Source: Xenopus tropicalis (taxonomy: Eukaryota; Chordata; Amphibia; Anura; Pipidae). Taken from it: a DNA stretch of 64,000 nucleotides. The translations under genes and the position numbers were made by a program. Of the stretch, positions 1-13,657 are shown in pieces (position 1 is the first letter of the stretch; every line of letters starts with the position of its first letter). The notes below the pieces were generated by a model that had not been told where the DNA came from, searched no databases, and saw only the letters and a list, made by a program, of their open reading frames with translations. The stretch covers positions 59,637,548 to 59,701,547 of the forward strand of contig NC_030685.2 of the NCBI RefSeq assembly GCF_000004195.4, in the 5' to 3' direction.

Positions 1-2229
1 GCGACTCAGGAGCTTACATTTAAAGCAATGCCCTTCACAGGTCGCAGCTCCTTGGGAGTAGTAATGGTGTTTAGACCTATGAAATAGCTTGGTTTTAACA
101 TCAACTCACTTATGACATGGCTACAATTTATCCCCATCACTGTGTGCCAGTTCCTTGCTGTTTCTTTTCCATTTACTTGCAAATTAACCTCAAGTATCTT
201 GTCTGGAATATTGAAAATCAATAGGACGAAGCTCTCATTGATTGTTCAACAGCAGTGACAAAGATAAATTTTACTCTATTATGTAGTCCAGTGACCAAGT
301 GTTACGAGGCATAGGGGTCTGCACAGAAAGCCATCTTACTAAATGCCCACTTTATTAATTAGGATTGGTTAACCTGCAGTATCCCCTGTCCCTAGCAGCT
401 GAAGGCTGCCCATACTCAACATTTCCTTAGGAATAGTTTACCTTAGGCCAGTGGTTGTCAGACTTTTTTAGTTCAAGCCCCCCTTGGAGGTCCAACTTGT
501 GTTCAGGGCCCTCCTTAGCTCATGACAAGGTTATATAGGAAAACCTTTGTGTATTCGTCATTAGTTGGCAGCTTATTCTTCATGTCCGTGATGACTTGCC
601 CATGTGATATCTGGCTGAAAATTAGCCATATATGTATAGGTCAGTTTTGGAAGACTTCGATAGACAACCTTGATGCTGTCATTTTCTGATAGTTATTCCT
701 AGGCCACCATTATTATCCCAAGTTGTCCCAGCCTATTGGTGGCCAAATTAGCAAGTGTTTGCAGGTTGGAAGATCTGCAGGATGATTGAGCAACTAACTG
801 GTTAAATGCATAAAAGAAATGTTGAATAAATGTTTGTTGAAGAACAATAATACATATATATACATTTAAAGGTGGATCCTTAAGAGTAATAGTAATGGTG
901 CCCATTAAAGGGAGAATATGCTTTGAGGAGGCCATAAAACCAGAAGACTTGTTATTATGCTGTGTAAAAATTGGATGAAAAATGTCTAAAAAGCTGTGTA
1001 AAGTAAATGGCAAATTTATCAAGGTGTGTTTTATTTTACGCTGTACAAATGCCAGATTTGATGCCGTTATCTGATGGAAGTTACTCTAAGAAAAATTAAG
1101 CCGTTTTTATGCAGCAAAACCTGGAGTTTGTCACTGTTTTTTTACAAAGCGTAATAAATCTGCCCCATAAAATACTGTACGTTTAGAATGTATTCTTTTC
1201 TGATATTACCATGTGCCCATACATGACCTATGGTTGCCTTTATACAAGTCATGTGACTTGTCAGTGTGGCATCATGAAAGCTGGTCACAGAACACAACTC
1301 CATAGTGTTATAAACACAAAAACATGGCATCATTGCCAGTCTGCCATAATAATATCCCCCCCCCCCATTTTTGCTTTTTTTTCTTGTTAGCCCCACCCCC
1401 CTTTCTTTCTTATATGTTCCTGTGAACCTTAACCTTGTTGCTAAGCAAGCGAGAGGGGTCAGCTTGAAGGAAAATAGGAAATTTGTCTCATGCACGAATA
1501 CACCAACAATGTTCCTTGCGGGCAACTGGCAGAGTATATGGCGTGTAAGAGGGAGCCTTATATTTTATGTATTAAGCTCCAACCTTTGTTCCATAGCTCT
1601 CTGCATGGTGATAGCCTAAAACTGTACATTACATGAATAACAAATGTTAAAGCAATAATGAGACCTGGTTACAGTGAGAATTCCTGTCCCATAAGATGCC
1701 ACTTCCCAAGCAAGGAGATACCACATTCTCCAGTTGTAGCCTATGAATTCTTCCTCCACTAACTTCAAGCTTGTTTATCTTCAGTTTCACTTAGCTGGTA
1801 GTTGTAGTTCAATATCTGAAGCTGACATTCATTCATTTATGAAGCTGACACTAGCTGACATTCATGAGTGAGTCATCAGTGAGTGTGACTTTGAATTTTT
1901 TTTTACAATTTAAGCCTCACTCACAGATATCTAGCAAAGGATTTTCAGTGTGACTGTGGACAGAGAGAGCACACCAAAAAGCCAGTCAGTGTTTGGTTAA
2001 GCAGATATCTGGGGAGAATGGCATTCGTGGATGATGAGATCTGAAAACCCATGTATAGATCGAATGCCTGTATAGGTTTCTCTACATACATACATTTTTC
2101 AAATGCTCTGTTTATTTTTATTTTTTATAATTATTTTTTAGTTTGTTCAAGATTACTTTTATGGTAGCACTAGGGCCATTGCAGTTGATGGATATGGAGT
2201 GCACTATAACCCTCATGCTTTACATGCCT
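1..2229. other. no gene recognised
   Basis: AT-leaning unique-looking sequence. A CAGTGGTTGTCAGACTTTTT segment at about 444 resembles the end of a decayed hAT-type element, but I found no partner end. A C tract lies near 1358-1368. No splice-paired or motif-bearing coding frame is seen on either strand. Confidence 0.6.
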
Positions 2230-2345
2230 ACATATACAGATATAGGATATAATATGCAGAATGCTTGGCACCTGGGGTTTTCCAGATAAGGGGTCTTTCT
2301 GTAATATGGATCAACATACTTTAAGTCTGCTAAAATGCTCTTAAA
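2230..2345. repeat. half copy of the 'TACAGGTAT/GGATAA' palindromic MITE
   Basis: The segment with ccagataaggggtctttct and an approximate ggatcaacatactttaagtc matches the left half of the full copies at 38634-38952 and 43344-43675. The right half is missing because the next element begins immediately at 2348. Confidence 0.6.
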
Positions 2346-2347
2346 AT

Positions 2348-3096
2348 TTAAAGGGGACCTGTCACACACACATAAAAAGATGTATAGTAAAAGTCCTTTA
2401 AAAATGAAACATGAAACCCAAATTATATATATTTTTTTTTTTAAAGAAATCATCCATAACTGCTATTAATATATTTAAAAATCTGAGCTGTCATATATAT
2501 TATATGAGGCATACAGGCAGGGCAGGCAAAATATGATTGACAGCTCAGATTTTTAATTACAATTAATTTAACTTTCCATTCAGCACTTCCTAGAGACCAT
2601 TTAGATGGCAAATACATGAGATTTTGAGGGTGATACAAACCTTGCCTTAATAATAATGTACACAAAATGTTGCTTGCCTGCTTCCTATGACTGTAAGAAA
2701 AAAAAAAAAAACCCAACATGATAGAAAAGGATTTGGAATTATTTCTATAGCTGCCCGGCCCGTGTATGGGGAGAGCAGAGCGGCCTGGCCGACCAATATC
2801 TGGCCTGAAATATGGGCAGATCTCGATCGCCCAGGTTAGAAAATCTGGTTGGATCGGGGACCGCATCGGCTTGTTGATGCGGTCCCCGATCCGACTGCCC
2901 CATTGCCGCCCACATAATCCGATCGTTTGGCCCCAGGGCCAAACGATCGGATTATTATTTTTTTTACCTAAATGCTCCCCGATATCGCCCACCCGTAGGT
3001 GGGGATATCGGGGGAAGATCCGCTCACTTGGCGACATCGCCAAGCGAGCGGATCTGCTCATGTATGGCCACCTTTAGGGTGGCAGGTCCACTTTAA
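2348..3096. mobile_element. TTAA-bounded T2-like MITE, interrupted by a second MITE
   Basis: The left end TTAAAGGGGACCTGTC and the right end GGCAGGTCCACTTTAA are inverted copies. The same termini bound the element at 12567-13001, which also shares the internal stretch around aagtccttt and aaacccaaatt. TTAA ends with TTAAAGG are typical of the Xenopus T2 MITE family, thought to be piggyBac-mobilised. The right half is displaced by the element at 2748-3077. Confidence 0.7.
2748..3077. mobile_element. nested MITE made of four consecutive hairpins
   Basis: The right end gtatggccaccttta and a degraded left end (tagctgcccggcccgtgtat) are inverted. Inside are four separate perfect or near-perfect hairpins: 2851-2892 (17-bp arms), 2914-2955 (19-20-bp arms, 4-nt loop), 2981-3009, and 3016-3055 (19-bp arms, 2-nt loop). 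It is GC-rich compared with its host and sits inside the T2-like element 2348-3096. Related copies are at 45210-45546, 53365-53652, 48122-48240 and about 59395-59590. Confidence 0.75.
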
Positions 3097-3099
3097 AGA

Positions 3100-6000
3100 A
3101 ACTCACAGCCTGAAAAAGGGAGATCAGTGTGCTGAAAGCTTGAATAGCCTTTTATTGTCCTTTAGGCTACTGCCAGACGGGGCAAATTTTCAGCCTGCGG
3201 AAAAACACAGGCCGCATATCAGCCATTCCTACCCCCAGAGCCACTGTGTCGACCTGGGTGCAGGCAAATTAAGTGGGTTTTGGCGCTGAAATGCGTGAAT
3301 ATGCATTTTAGACACTATAATCTGCTCCATATGCCTGCCCTGAGCTGATGCAGCAGCTGTGGGGAAAAGGTTGATGCCAGCAAAGGGGCTAATTCTTGCA
3401 TTGCATTTACCCATACCCTGCAAATCATTAGCCTTAAATGTATCAGAATCATAGCATTTGCAATAAAAGAATATTTTTTCCTTCCATCTCTGTGAAATAT
3501 TTAAGTGATTTTTTCTTACTGTGATACTCTGAGGACCATAGTAGATAAATCAGTGGCAAACTATATGGAAACTCAGTAAGGAGCAGATGTGTATGGCCAT
3601 TGTTGGTAAATCTACAGTGACTCTGTGGGGTATTTTTATATTCAGAATAAAGTATTCCAAATAAACCAATCTTTTCTCTGCTTGTTTCAGCTGCATATAC
3701 TTAAAGCAAAAGGAAAATGCTGTTCTCTTTATAAAAGGTAACTGCTTGGTCTTCAAGACCTGACTCCCTTGTTAGTTAATGCCTAAAAAAGCGCAAAAGG
3801 GCCTACAAACTCTCCATGGACAGATTCAAAAAAATCTGTAATAAACTGGGAGTTGTAGTTCTGCAGGCTGCAGCTAAAGTAGTTTGCTGGTAGTGCCCCT
3901 TTAAGGGTCATTGTGAGTGGCTAAGGATGTTGGAAAGGTGTTTGGCTCTGTGGAAGGAAGCTTCTCTATCAGATGTCACAGGAAATGAAAATTCCTCCCC
4001 GGGGAGACCATGGTCTGACTCTGGCTTAGAAGCTTGTGAGAACAACATGATACAAACAGATCTGACTTTTCTCAGCCTTGAATGGAAATCTCCCATACAG
4101 TTTGGAATGTGTTGCTTCCAAATTTGGGGTGTAATTTGTTGGGGTGTGGAATCGTTGTAAACATTGTAAAATGTTCCATATGGATTATGTCATTTTAGTT
4201 TACCACATTCTCACCTTAAAGTGAATTGGATATCACCAGTTAAAGGAGAAGGAAAGGTAAAAATCTCTGAGGGGTGCCATGTGTATGCTCCTTGTAATAC
4301 ATTAAACCTTATATAAGGGTAAATAAATATAAAAAGGGTATTAAAGCAGTCTGTTATCTCAGTAGAACAGTCAGTCCGTATACTAGGGGCAATCGCCTAT
4401 TTATATATGAGCACCCAGCAGTGTGGCTCCTGGATGTTTCCCATGTTAAGAACATGTATATGTATTTCAGCAGTATCAGATTGTTATTGTGGGCTGTTTC
4501 CTAACTTGAGGATATTCCTGCTGGAGGCAATCTCCCATCAGAGTGTCACTGACCAGCACAACATGGGCTTTTTGGGATGGGTTAGTGAAGCTGTTCGGCT
4601 ACTGTTTGCCCCCAAAGGGATTTTCTTTATTTTTTTTTCATTGCCGCTGGAGACATGCAGAGTCTTTGTAGTAGAATAACCTAATGATATTCTATCTGAT
4701 CTCATGGCTTGCAGGAAGCTGGGGTGATCCCACCCACTTCAGGGTCCCGTTTGGGGAGGACACATCTCTGGGAAACTTCCTGATTTTGAATACTTTGGAA
4801 TGGAAAATCTCTCTCTTGGTATATCTCCTTGGGAAATGTTCCCTTTATATGCGCTAAACATCTGCTGTTCGTACACACACTCACACTTTCCCTTGCTGCA
4901 CAACCCCTCGTTCTTACTCACTTGGAATGTTCTCACTAATTTTCTGCTGAGAATAAACATTTAAAGGGTCAGTAAAACCTTAGTTTTATAAACCAGACTG
5001 CACTAGTCTTTTGTTTAGTGTATGCCCAAAAGCTTTCAATATATTTCATGTACATGGCAAACAATCCATGCCTTTGTATTGGATTATTTCCTTGATCTCA
5101 GTGCATGGCAAATATTTAATAAAGATAACGACGTAGCTTTATAAATATAGCATTTATCTTAACACCATGTTTCTAAACATACCCTAAGAGTGGTTTGCAA
5201 TATGCAGTAAAGAATACCCATTCTTGGTTACTGCTAAATAAAGGCTGTGTAGAGAACTGGTGAGATACAATGATTTTCTATTCTTTATATAGTTGCTCTT
5301 GGAGTCTAAATATACAAAAAAAATCCTTATTTTGGAAGACAATATATTCATAGAGATTAAGCACAGGAAGCCGATAATTATTGTGGGTACATTTAGGCCT
5401 CTGCCACAAGAATGTTTGCTGGAAATACTTTCTGGGCTCCTGCGCTGCAGTGGACAAGGCTACTCACTCACTGCTACACAATGTGGACTAGCACTCAGCA
5501 GCAGCCTTGTGTAGGCTAACAGGGAAGATAAGGTAGGGTTAGTTTTGGATAATTACATGCTTATTATGGTCTAGATCATATTGGAAAGGAAGGATGGAGA
5601 TCTTGCGGTAAATGACATAATGGCTTTCTGAAAACAACTGGATTGTTTTGTTGTGTGGGGGCTGATTCTCAAAAAGAGGCTTGAATGCTTAACCTACTCC
5701 AAGCAGGTAAAAATGCACAGTCCCATGGTATCCCTGATCAAAGCCATGAAGTGTCTAAATTAGGGGTCCAGTTGCCTTGCTAAATCAAAGGAGGTACCCT
5801 ATTGTTTGGTTGGTGTTGGTTTCTAAAGTTGGGAAATTCAAACAAGCATACTACATCTTCCAAAGTGATGCTGGACACAGGGCAAGCAGTTGCATTTTAT
5901 GCTGACAGAGCAAGCAGTATATCTGCTCACGCTTGTGTCACCAAATGCAAAATAATGGTGAATAGGGGCTTTGACTTGTAGGTGTTTGTTGCTGGCTCCA

Positions 6001-9000
6001 ACATGCAGACAGGCTTAGATGTCGGCTTGAAGGCCCCCCAGTTGTTTTACTCTCTCCCCGTATTCATCTCTTTGGGCAGGTTTGGAAAAGGACACCCTAT
6101 TGGTACCACTGTAACAGTTGTGATGTGAGATGCCTGGAAAGCACTTGGGTCCAGTTGAAAGGTGGACATTCTTGCATCAGACTAAATGCAGTCTTGTTGC
6201 TGGTTCTGCTGTTAGACAGGTGTTCTGGACCCCACCCTCCCCTTAAGCTTAAGGCATCACAATATGTCCTAAGCATTACATGTCATTATTGGCCCTGCAC
6301 TAAACAAGCTGCTTCCAGACTGTTGCTGAGTATTTTAGAACACAGCCGCATGTTACAGCACTATTATTATCAATTACCAAGGGACATAATAAAGACAGAA
6401 ATACAGAGAGGTATTTCTGCACATCTACAAAGCATGCCCCACTATAATTATTATTATAACACATATTAAGTGCCAACATATTCCACAGCATTGTACAATA
6501 AATGGATGTATACACTGTACATACAAGATTACATACAACAACGATCTATAACTGATACAAGTTATAAAGCGATCCTGCCCAAAAGAGCTTACAGTCCAAA
6601 AGTAAAGAGCTTTAAATACAAGGTGTGGGAATGGACAAGATCAGGACTTGGCAAAGTCTACAGCACAGAACTCCAGTCTTTGGATATATAGGCATTGCTG
6701 GACTACAGTTCTCAGCATCTCACACAAGCCCATGCTTGCCCTCCATATAAAAGTCTTCAGAAGCTCTTGGCTTAATAGGTTGGTACCTGGCTGCTGTGGG
6801 AACTGTTTGTTGGGGAAAAAGGTAGCATTTAATGAGAATGTTAGAATTCCAAATTACCTGTGTAAGTGTAATCCATTCACTTTTTTCTTTTGGTTACACC
6901 CTCTCAGACAGGTAATAAAAGCACTGAAAAGAGATTAGACCCAATATTAAGTAAGTTAAGTTGAATTCACTTAAAGGTACACAATAACATAAGTCTGCCA
7001 CCGCAGGAGTCGTACTACTCTGGGCTATGGAACACGCAGTGTTTTGGTACCAGCCAGTACCAATCAGTGGTTATTTCCCCTTGTTACCCAAGCTGAACCA
7101 ATGCTTATTTTAGTTAAACAAACATAATCTGAGGGCTACCCGGGGGGTTTACAGTTAATGCCCTTTGTAATCCACCCATGAACCCAGGCATCTGTCGCTT
7201 TCTTCTCGTATATAAAGCAGAGGTGCTTGTTCTTTTGTGATGAGCAGTTTTGAGAATTGCTCAACCCACTGCTCCCAACCAAGCCCAAATACTCTTCTGT
7301 TTCATGACCCTCATTTGGACCAACGCCAATCTGATATGATCAGGACAGGATCAGCCACCATGGGAAATGGGTTGGTGCAAATATATCAACAGGTACCCTG
7401 CTTTGGCCTGAACCTTCCCCAACCCATGGATTGTTGGTTGACGTGCTTATCACTACTCTCTCCCCCAGACTTCAGTGCCATTGCATTGACTGTAGTGTGG
7501 ATAGGATATTTCATACCTGGACCTTTTGCCATTAGATACCAGGTTAATAAGTATCAAACAGCTTATCACTTGGATGCCATATTCTTGCACTTATCTCATC
7601 TATTTGCCACATCTGCAACACCTTATGTTTACTTCTTTTGGCAGTATTTTACAAGGAAGTGTTACAGTTGTACAAGAAGTTGATGGAGTCAACAACCCAG
7701 TCTGCTTTGCCCTTTATATGTCATTTGGCATCTTTTTCTATTTAGAGGTTGGAACAACACTGACAATCTGTACTGTGGCAGAGTGATCTTTTTAGGCTTG
7801 TTAAATCGTTAGTGGAAATTACTGTAACTTTATTATGGTAAGATTATGGTAAGATTGTGGATTATATCTGTGCCATTAATGAAATGACAGCATGTACCAG
7901 AGGCCAGTATATTCCAGTAGCATTCAATGACCCTACAGCTGGTAGAACAGAAACTTCCTCTCTCCTTGCCACTGCAGACAGCTTCCTCTGCGCAAGTACA
8001 AATGACTGATGGATACGCTATGTTTTCTGGCGAAGTCTTTTTTATTTTGGTGATTGGCTCGTGCATGGTGATATAGGAAGCCTTTAGAGAACGGCTCTGA
8101 TTGATTCCTCCATGTTCAATAATGTGTTCATTACAATGGCATTTCCTGGACAGCTGGGTCTGTTTAACCCAAGAGCCAAAACGGCATTAAAAATAAAGCT
8201 AATTCTGCCGTTGTGCCATTTCAATTGCCGTTTTTTCCAGAGGAAGTTAAGCAAAATGCCTTTATACCCCCAAAGGACGTGTTCCCCCCGCTCACTTGGC
8301 TATCTTGGTCACTAGAGGCTTTAACAAGGTGTCGGCTCATTATCACTTTTGCTGAACAAATACAGAAACTCCTGTCCCTTCTAACTTTTTTCCTTTTTGC
8401 AAAATGCTACAACTCCCAAAATGCCTGGACAGCTTAAGGTCGTCAGCAGCCTCCAGTGCCTGCTCAGAATATGCTCCTTAACCCCTAACAATTTGGACCC
8501 CAGAGGAATAGACTGGTGCTCAGTCTCAAAACTTGAAATAAAAAATGTCTGGAACAAAATTAGGCTTGGTACTGGGGCTTTGGGAAGCTGCATGATTTTG
8601 TACAGTTGTATTATTGACATTATGGCATGAGGCAGGTTTATGTGTGTGGGTAGTCACTGCATCTCACTAAACATTTACAGTAAATATTAAATTAACTTAA
8701 ATTATGTTGGCCATACTAAAGAAGCTTGCAGTCTTAAGTTGGCCATACAGGCTCAGCTGGCAAATAGTTTACTTGGGTCACATATGGTATAGCCACCTTT
8801 CTATTGTTCTGAACATTCATGCAAAGTGCCCAAACAATCAGAATAGTAGGAAGAAAAGAAAAAAAAAAGCTGCAGCTAATGCATCCTGAACTTGCTAACA
8901 TCATGGTGCAATGGCACATGAAATTATCTAACCTGCCCTGTTTCTGAACTGGCTAAAATCCATAGTACATGTATCCGTAAGGATCATCGGGCCACCATAT

Positions 9001-9920
9001 ATGTAGGAAATGTGCATAGCCAGCTTTAGTCATACCTAAGCTGCCATTATCTCAGACTGGCTACCCACATCTTTTCTTAAAGCCCTCCTACTATGCAATA
9101 ATCTACTTAAAAGAAGCCAGCATGGCAATGTCTAGTGGCCGAGGCATGTGTTACCAAAGATTGACTTCTCCAAGTTTATAATTTACAAGCACAAATCTCC
9201 TGGTTCTTCTTATAGGCTTTGCTGAAGTATTCTGCTTGCGTAGATACTCTACAGCACTGAGCACTGTCCTGCAGGAAAGTGTATTTAGGCCTTTAATATG
9301 AGAGTGGGGTTATCTTAAATTGTTGGAAAGTTACTAACCGTAACCCTATGTAGAATGCAACATGCTGCCCATCCCTCCACTTAAACATTTCATTACTCAG
9401 TGTATTATGTGCAGAAAAGGTATTTGCGGAATCCATGATGGAACCAAAAAGTTAGCAAACAGCATTTTGTTTGTGTAACATCTCCCAGAATTCCTGGCAT
9501 TGACTGCTTTGTATAAATAGCATCTGGGTCACCTGTTGATTACTGCTCTGCAAACAGGAATTTACCTTTTCCATAGTTGTAAAGGAGGAAGTTGACCATT
9601 GCAAGTATGCTGTAGATAGTAGTAATCTAACCAGCTTTGCGTTTGGTCTTCCATTTTCAAAATTATTCTGCTTCTCTCAAATATGATACTTAAAATGCTG
9701 TCTTTTGCTGTAGATTTCTGCTTGACCTGGCTGGTGGTGTCAAAGGAAGACCAACTGCATCTCCCATTGAATTACCCTGTTTAAAGCAGTCTCTTCATAA
9801 ATATGTTTCTTGCAAAAGGATGATAAACAATATATATATTTCTATTCCATTATTCATTAACAGGTTCAGTGGTTTCAAAATTGATTAAACATATAATTGC
9901 AATTAAAAACAGTATTTGCC
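3100..9920. other. no gene recognised
   Basis: I see no supported coding exon. A dispersed repeat fragment at 6465-6600 shares 'attgtacaataaatg' and 'gagcttacagtcc' with copies near 36640 and 42600. The remainder looks unique and AT-leaning. Open frames of about 60-150 codons occur here, but none has family motifs or consistent splice signals. Confidence 0.6.
6465..6600. repeat. dispersed repeat, 'acaataaatg...gagcttaca' family
   Basis: It shares the order 'cagcattgtacaataaatg', then 'cctgcccaaaagagcttaca' with the copies at 36635-36735 and 42575-42800. The class is not identified; it could be an old SINE or a DNA-element remnant. Confidence 0.5.
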
Positions 9921-9924
9921 TGGC

Positions 9925-10048
9925 TGTTCTCTGCACTGCTGAGTCTGCAAACAATGTAGCAGAAACCAGCTACTTAACACACCTGGAGGAGGACTGATTT
10001 CTGCTACATTGTTTCAAGAGTGAGAAGCAGGAGTAAATGCAGAGAACA
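9925..10048. mobile_element. short palindromic MITE-like element
   Basis: The ends TGTTCTCTGCA and TGCAGAGAACA are inverted. A second inverted pair, caaacaatgtagcagaaa and its complement tttctgctacattgtttc, lies inside, leaving a ~25-bp centre. Related sequence (atttctgctacattgcttca) recurs at 17908-17960 and more weakly near 35240-35400. Confidence 0.6.
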
Positions 10049-10049
10049 A

Positions 10050-11347
10050 AAATGGATTAAACAATACTGCTGTCAGTTGAGAATACATTAAAAAATAAAT
10101 GCTTAATGAATGTATTTTGCTAAGATGCTTAGAATGATATTTTCTTGCATTATAAAATAAATCGTTTTTTTGGAGGGAGGGTATATAAGTTTCACTGTAA
10201 GAAACACAGATTCCAGATGCTTTTTTTATCTGCATGTGCAGGTTTACCTATGTATTCCAGGCCTGACAGCAGCTTGTAGCACGAGGGCGGCTCCTCTATG
10301 AAGGGAATGTAGTAGTTAAAGCTGGATATTGATGAGTGACAGTTGAGAGGATTTATAGATTAACCAAATAGACCGGCTGGGGCAGAGTACATTTGTTGCT
10401 GAATCTTGCCATAAAAAAATGTAAAACTCTATGAACCCTGCAGCTTTCTGCATCAGATGCAAGAATCTTGTTTGTTGAGTTTGCGTTGAGACCTGCTGCT
10501 CTTCCCGTCAGCTGTTGGACATGCTGGGAAAAGTGAGCATCAAATGGTGCCACGGGTGGATTCTTCTAGTTTCAACTTGCATTTACTCAGCCTTGTACAT
10601 GTCAGTGTAATCTCATACCTTCTGTATTGGCAACTCCCCATGCTGCCTACTGCAAACTCACCATCATACCTTTATCCATAGGGCTTGTTATTGGTCATGA
10701 ACAAGTATGCACTAAACCAGACTCCTGCTGCACAGTGCTCATACTATTATAGGTTCTGTTTGGGCCCCCAAGACCCTCAATGCCTTCTAGGGACAATGTA
10801 TAAGGAAGTTGGTGCAGTTGACATGCACCAGTATGTTAGCACCTGTAATACATTGCCTTTTATGTTAGTTTGAACAGTTGGTAAATATAAGACAGCTTAT
10901 AATGAGAATAAAGATATTTTCCTTTTTAATAAGAAGTCAGAAAATCCCTGGATATAAAATATGCCTATTAAACTGGAAACTAGTGTTTTCATTTTATTTG
11001 TGGTTCTTTTCCCTGGAAATGAAAATACTTCCCCTTTGTCTGTTTTTATACCACAAAACCATGTTTGAAAGCAAGGAAAAGTCCCTTTAGAAAGGTCTAA
11101 CAAAAACCTGCCTGTTAAAAGTGAGTCTCCCACTTGCATTCTTTTGTGCTGCTGCTTTGCAGATGTTATGCCTTGGGCAAACGAATGCAGTAGCGAACAA
11201 CTGTCTGCATTCAAAATGTTGCAAAACTGCAGCTCTCAGTAAGGGATGCTGAGAGTCTGAAAACAGCAGCCCATAACTTCTTGAAAAAATCTCTGACTTG
11301 GATTGCAATGAATAATTATCAGCATTATCTGTAACCACAATTCACTC
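10050..11347. other. no gene recognised
   Basis: AT-leaning sequence with no repeat ends, RNA genes or coding signal that I can support. Confidence 0.5.
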
Positions 11348-11487
11348 TAAAGGTGGCCATACACGTAACAATTGCGTTTCCAAGTCTTTTGAGATATCGG
11401 CTGCCTCGTCAATATACCATACACGTACCGAATAACATATGAAACCTTGTTTTGTACTATAATATGGGTATGTGTATGGCCAGCTTA
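11348..11487. mobile_element. 140-bp 'TAAAGGTGGCCATACAC' MITE
   Basis: The ends TAAAGGTGGCCATACACG and ATGTGTATGGCCAGCTTA are inverted. Inside, atataccatacacgtaccga and its partner make a second small inverted repeat. It is a short member of the family seen at 2748-3077 and 53365-53652. Confidence 0.75.
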
Positions 11488-12566
11488 AAGCTAAATACAA
11501 GCTCTGAAAGTTGCAACTGCACCACTGTAGAAAGTGACAGTTACAGGCCAAGAGCCTAAGGCCGTTCTGTGTGTATTGATGCCTCTTTTCTCATAACTGC
11601 CAATGAAATCTCACATGTAACATTAGTCTGCAAACTAACACAAATGCATAATATATTGAGAATACAATCATTTTGAGTAATACAGGGTAGTGGGAATTAT
11701 AGTTCAGCAAAAACGTTTTGCTGAACTTATATAATCTTTACATTGAACAGAATTATGGTTGCTTAATATTATTTGAATTACATAAATTAAATGTATGCCT
11801 ATCTGTGTGCTTAAAGATCTCACAAAATACAGTATGGCTTTATCTATTACTATCCTTTGTTTTGTTAGGAAAGTGCACTCCTGCCTCTTTACTTCCTGCT
11901 GTCAAGCTATTCAAGTGACAGCACCAATAACAGGAAGTAAGCGAAAGGAAAATTACTTCCCCTTGCCTTCTGGAAAACAAAATGCAATTTATGTGTCTTA
12001 ACTCCATGGGATTAAATGATTATGTGCTTAGATATCTAAATTGTAGTTGGTGCCCCTCTATTTATATAGCCAAAATAAAAAAAACAACAACTTAATACTA
12101 AGAAGGAGAACAGAAGCTATAGTTTGCATAGTTGAGCGAATGGTACAGAAAAGTTTATGAATGGAAATGTTTGGCACATACATATAGGTTGTATCTGATT
12201 GGCACACAATCCAACTAAATAAGATTGTGTCAAAAGGGTCTATTTTTTCCCTCTAATATTGCAGATGTAAGTAGCAAGATTTTGAAAGGGGTTGTATGTG
12301 AGTATTGTAGGAGCATCCACAATCAAATGTGGCTTAAAGGTATGAACCCGTGTACTAGCATTAATAGAATAATGGGGGTAGGTCATGTGTGTTTTAAATA
12401 TGATGAGGTCTATTCTTTTTTTCATAAGTTACCCAGGAGGATACAGCATGGTGGCAGTTGGACACTCTAAATGAAGAGGACAGGAAGGATACATTTAAGC
12501 ATAAATATGGCACTGAATGGCATAAGAGCTATATAATGAGAAGAGTTGGGGTCGCAGGACAGAGGT

Positions 12567-13001
12567 TTAAAGGGGACCTACCACCCACACATGAAAAACT
12601 AAAAAATAAAAGTCCTTTGCAAATTAATCATAAAACCCAAATTGTTTTTTTTTTTTATTGAAACATCCATACATGTTAAAAATGTATTTAAAAATCTGAG
12701 CTGTCAATCATATATTGCCTGCCTGTGGCAGGGCTGTCAATTACTTTCACTTTCCACTAAGCACTTCCTAGATGTCACTGTCCTCCTAATATTCCTCCAC
12801 CCTCCTCACAGTATATAAATGTGTAGCCTGTGCATATGCATAGGCATTAGGTCCCCCATTCTGGCCCAACACAAGGTTTCTGAGTGATGCCACAAATAGC
12901 GGCCACCTGCTTGCTCTCATTGTGAATTCTAAGACTGAAGGAAACAAGATTTAAATAATTTATATACTGAAAGTAAAGTTTATTTTGCAGGTCCCCTTTA
13001 A
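12567..13001. mobile_element. T2-like MITE, 435 bp, TTAA ends
   Basis: It begins TTAAAGGGGACCTACC and ends GCAGGTCCCCTTTAA, in inverted orientation, bounded by TTAA. The interior matches the left part of 2348-3096. This is the uninterrupted reference copy for that family in the window. Confidence 0.8.
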
Positions 13002-13657
13002 GGGAGCCCTACAGAAGCAAGAGAATTTAAGTGTTGATGTTTTATCCAGAAAACAAAACATGCATTGAGATGGGTATGATTAGAGCCAAAAGGATACTGT
13101 ACTCTCCATGCAAGGGGAGCGCAAGGGTGCCACAGTGAACATGAAGAGACCACTGGAGGTTAGTGCAGTTCCAGTTGAATGGGCGGACAACAACCAATCT
13201 AAAGTAGGTGAAGTCAAGAGCTGGTAGAGGGAGAGTAGGTTAATCTGTTGTAGACTGCGTGTTCTCTAAATTTGAAGGGATTGGGAAGGTGAGAGAATAA
13301 ATGATAGTTGGGTAGAAAGAATCAAGTTAACAGAGTAAACGGGACAAATGCATGTTTAAAGGTGCGCTATACTTTCTTGTTCAACATAATTTCATTGAAT
13401 AGGGTTTGTGCTCAACGTACTTTTTGCCTACTGTTTAATGACGAAAAATGTGGGAAATTTAATATGTTTGGTCCTTACGAGATAGAGAATTAAATTGTCA
13501 GTGCACATATATAATCCACTGCATAATGGACTCCTGCTAACAAAGGGGAAGGGAGGGTGTTACATATCTAATTATCTGCCTTGCAAGGACCAAACATGGA
13601 GTAGATTTAGTTTCCGTGTTTGCCTTGAAATACCAAATACCATAGAATTTTCTTGAT

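Noticed and set aside
2450..3061. 203-codon minus-strand frame and overlapping plus-strand frames
   Set aside because: It lies in two nested MITEs; the hairpins leave several frames open by chance.
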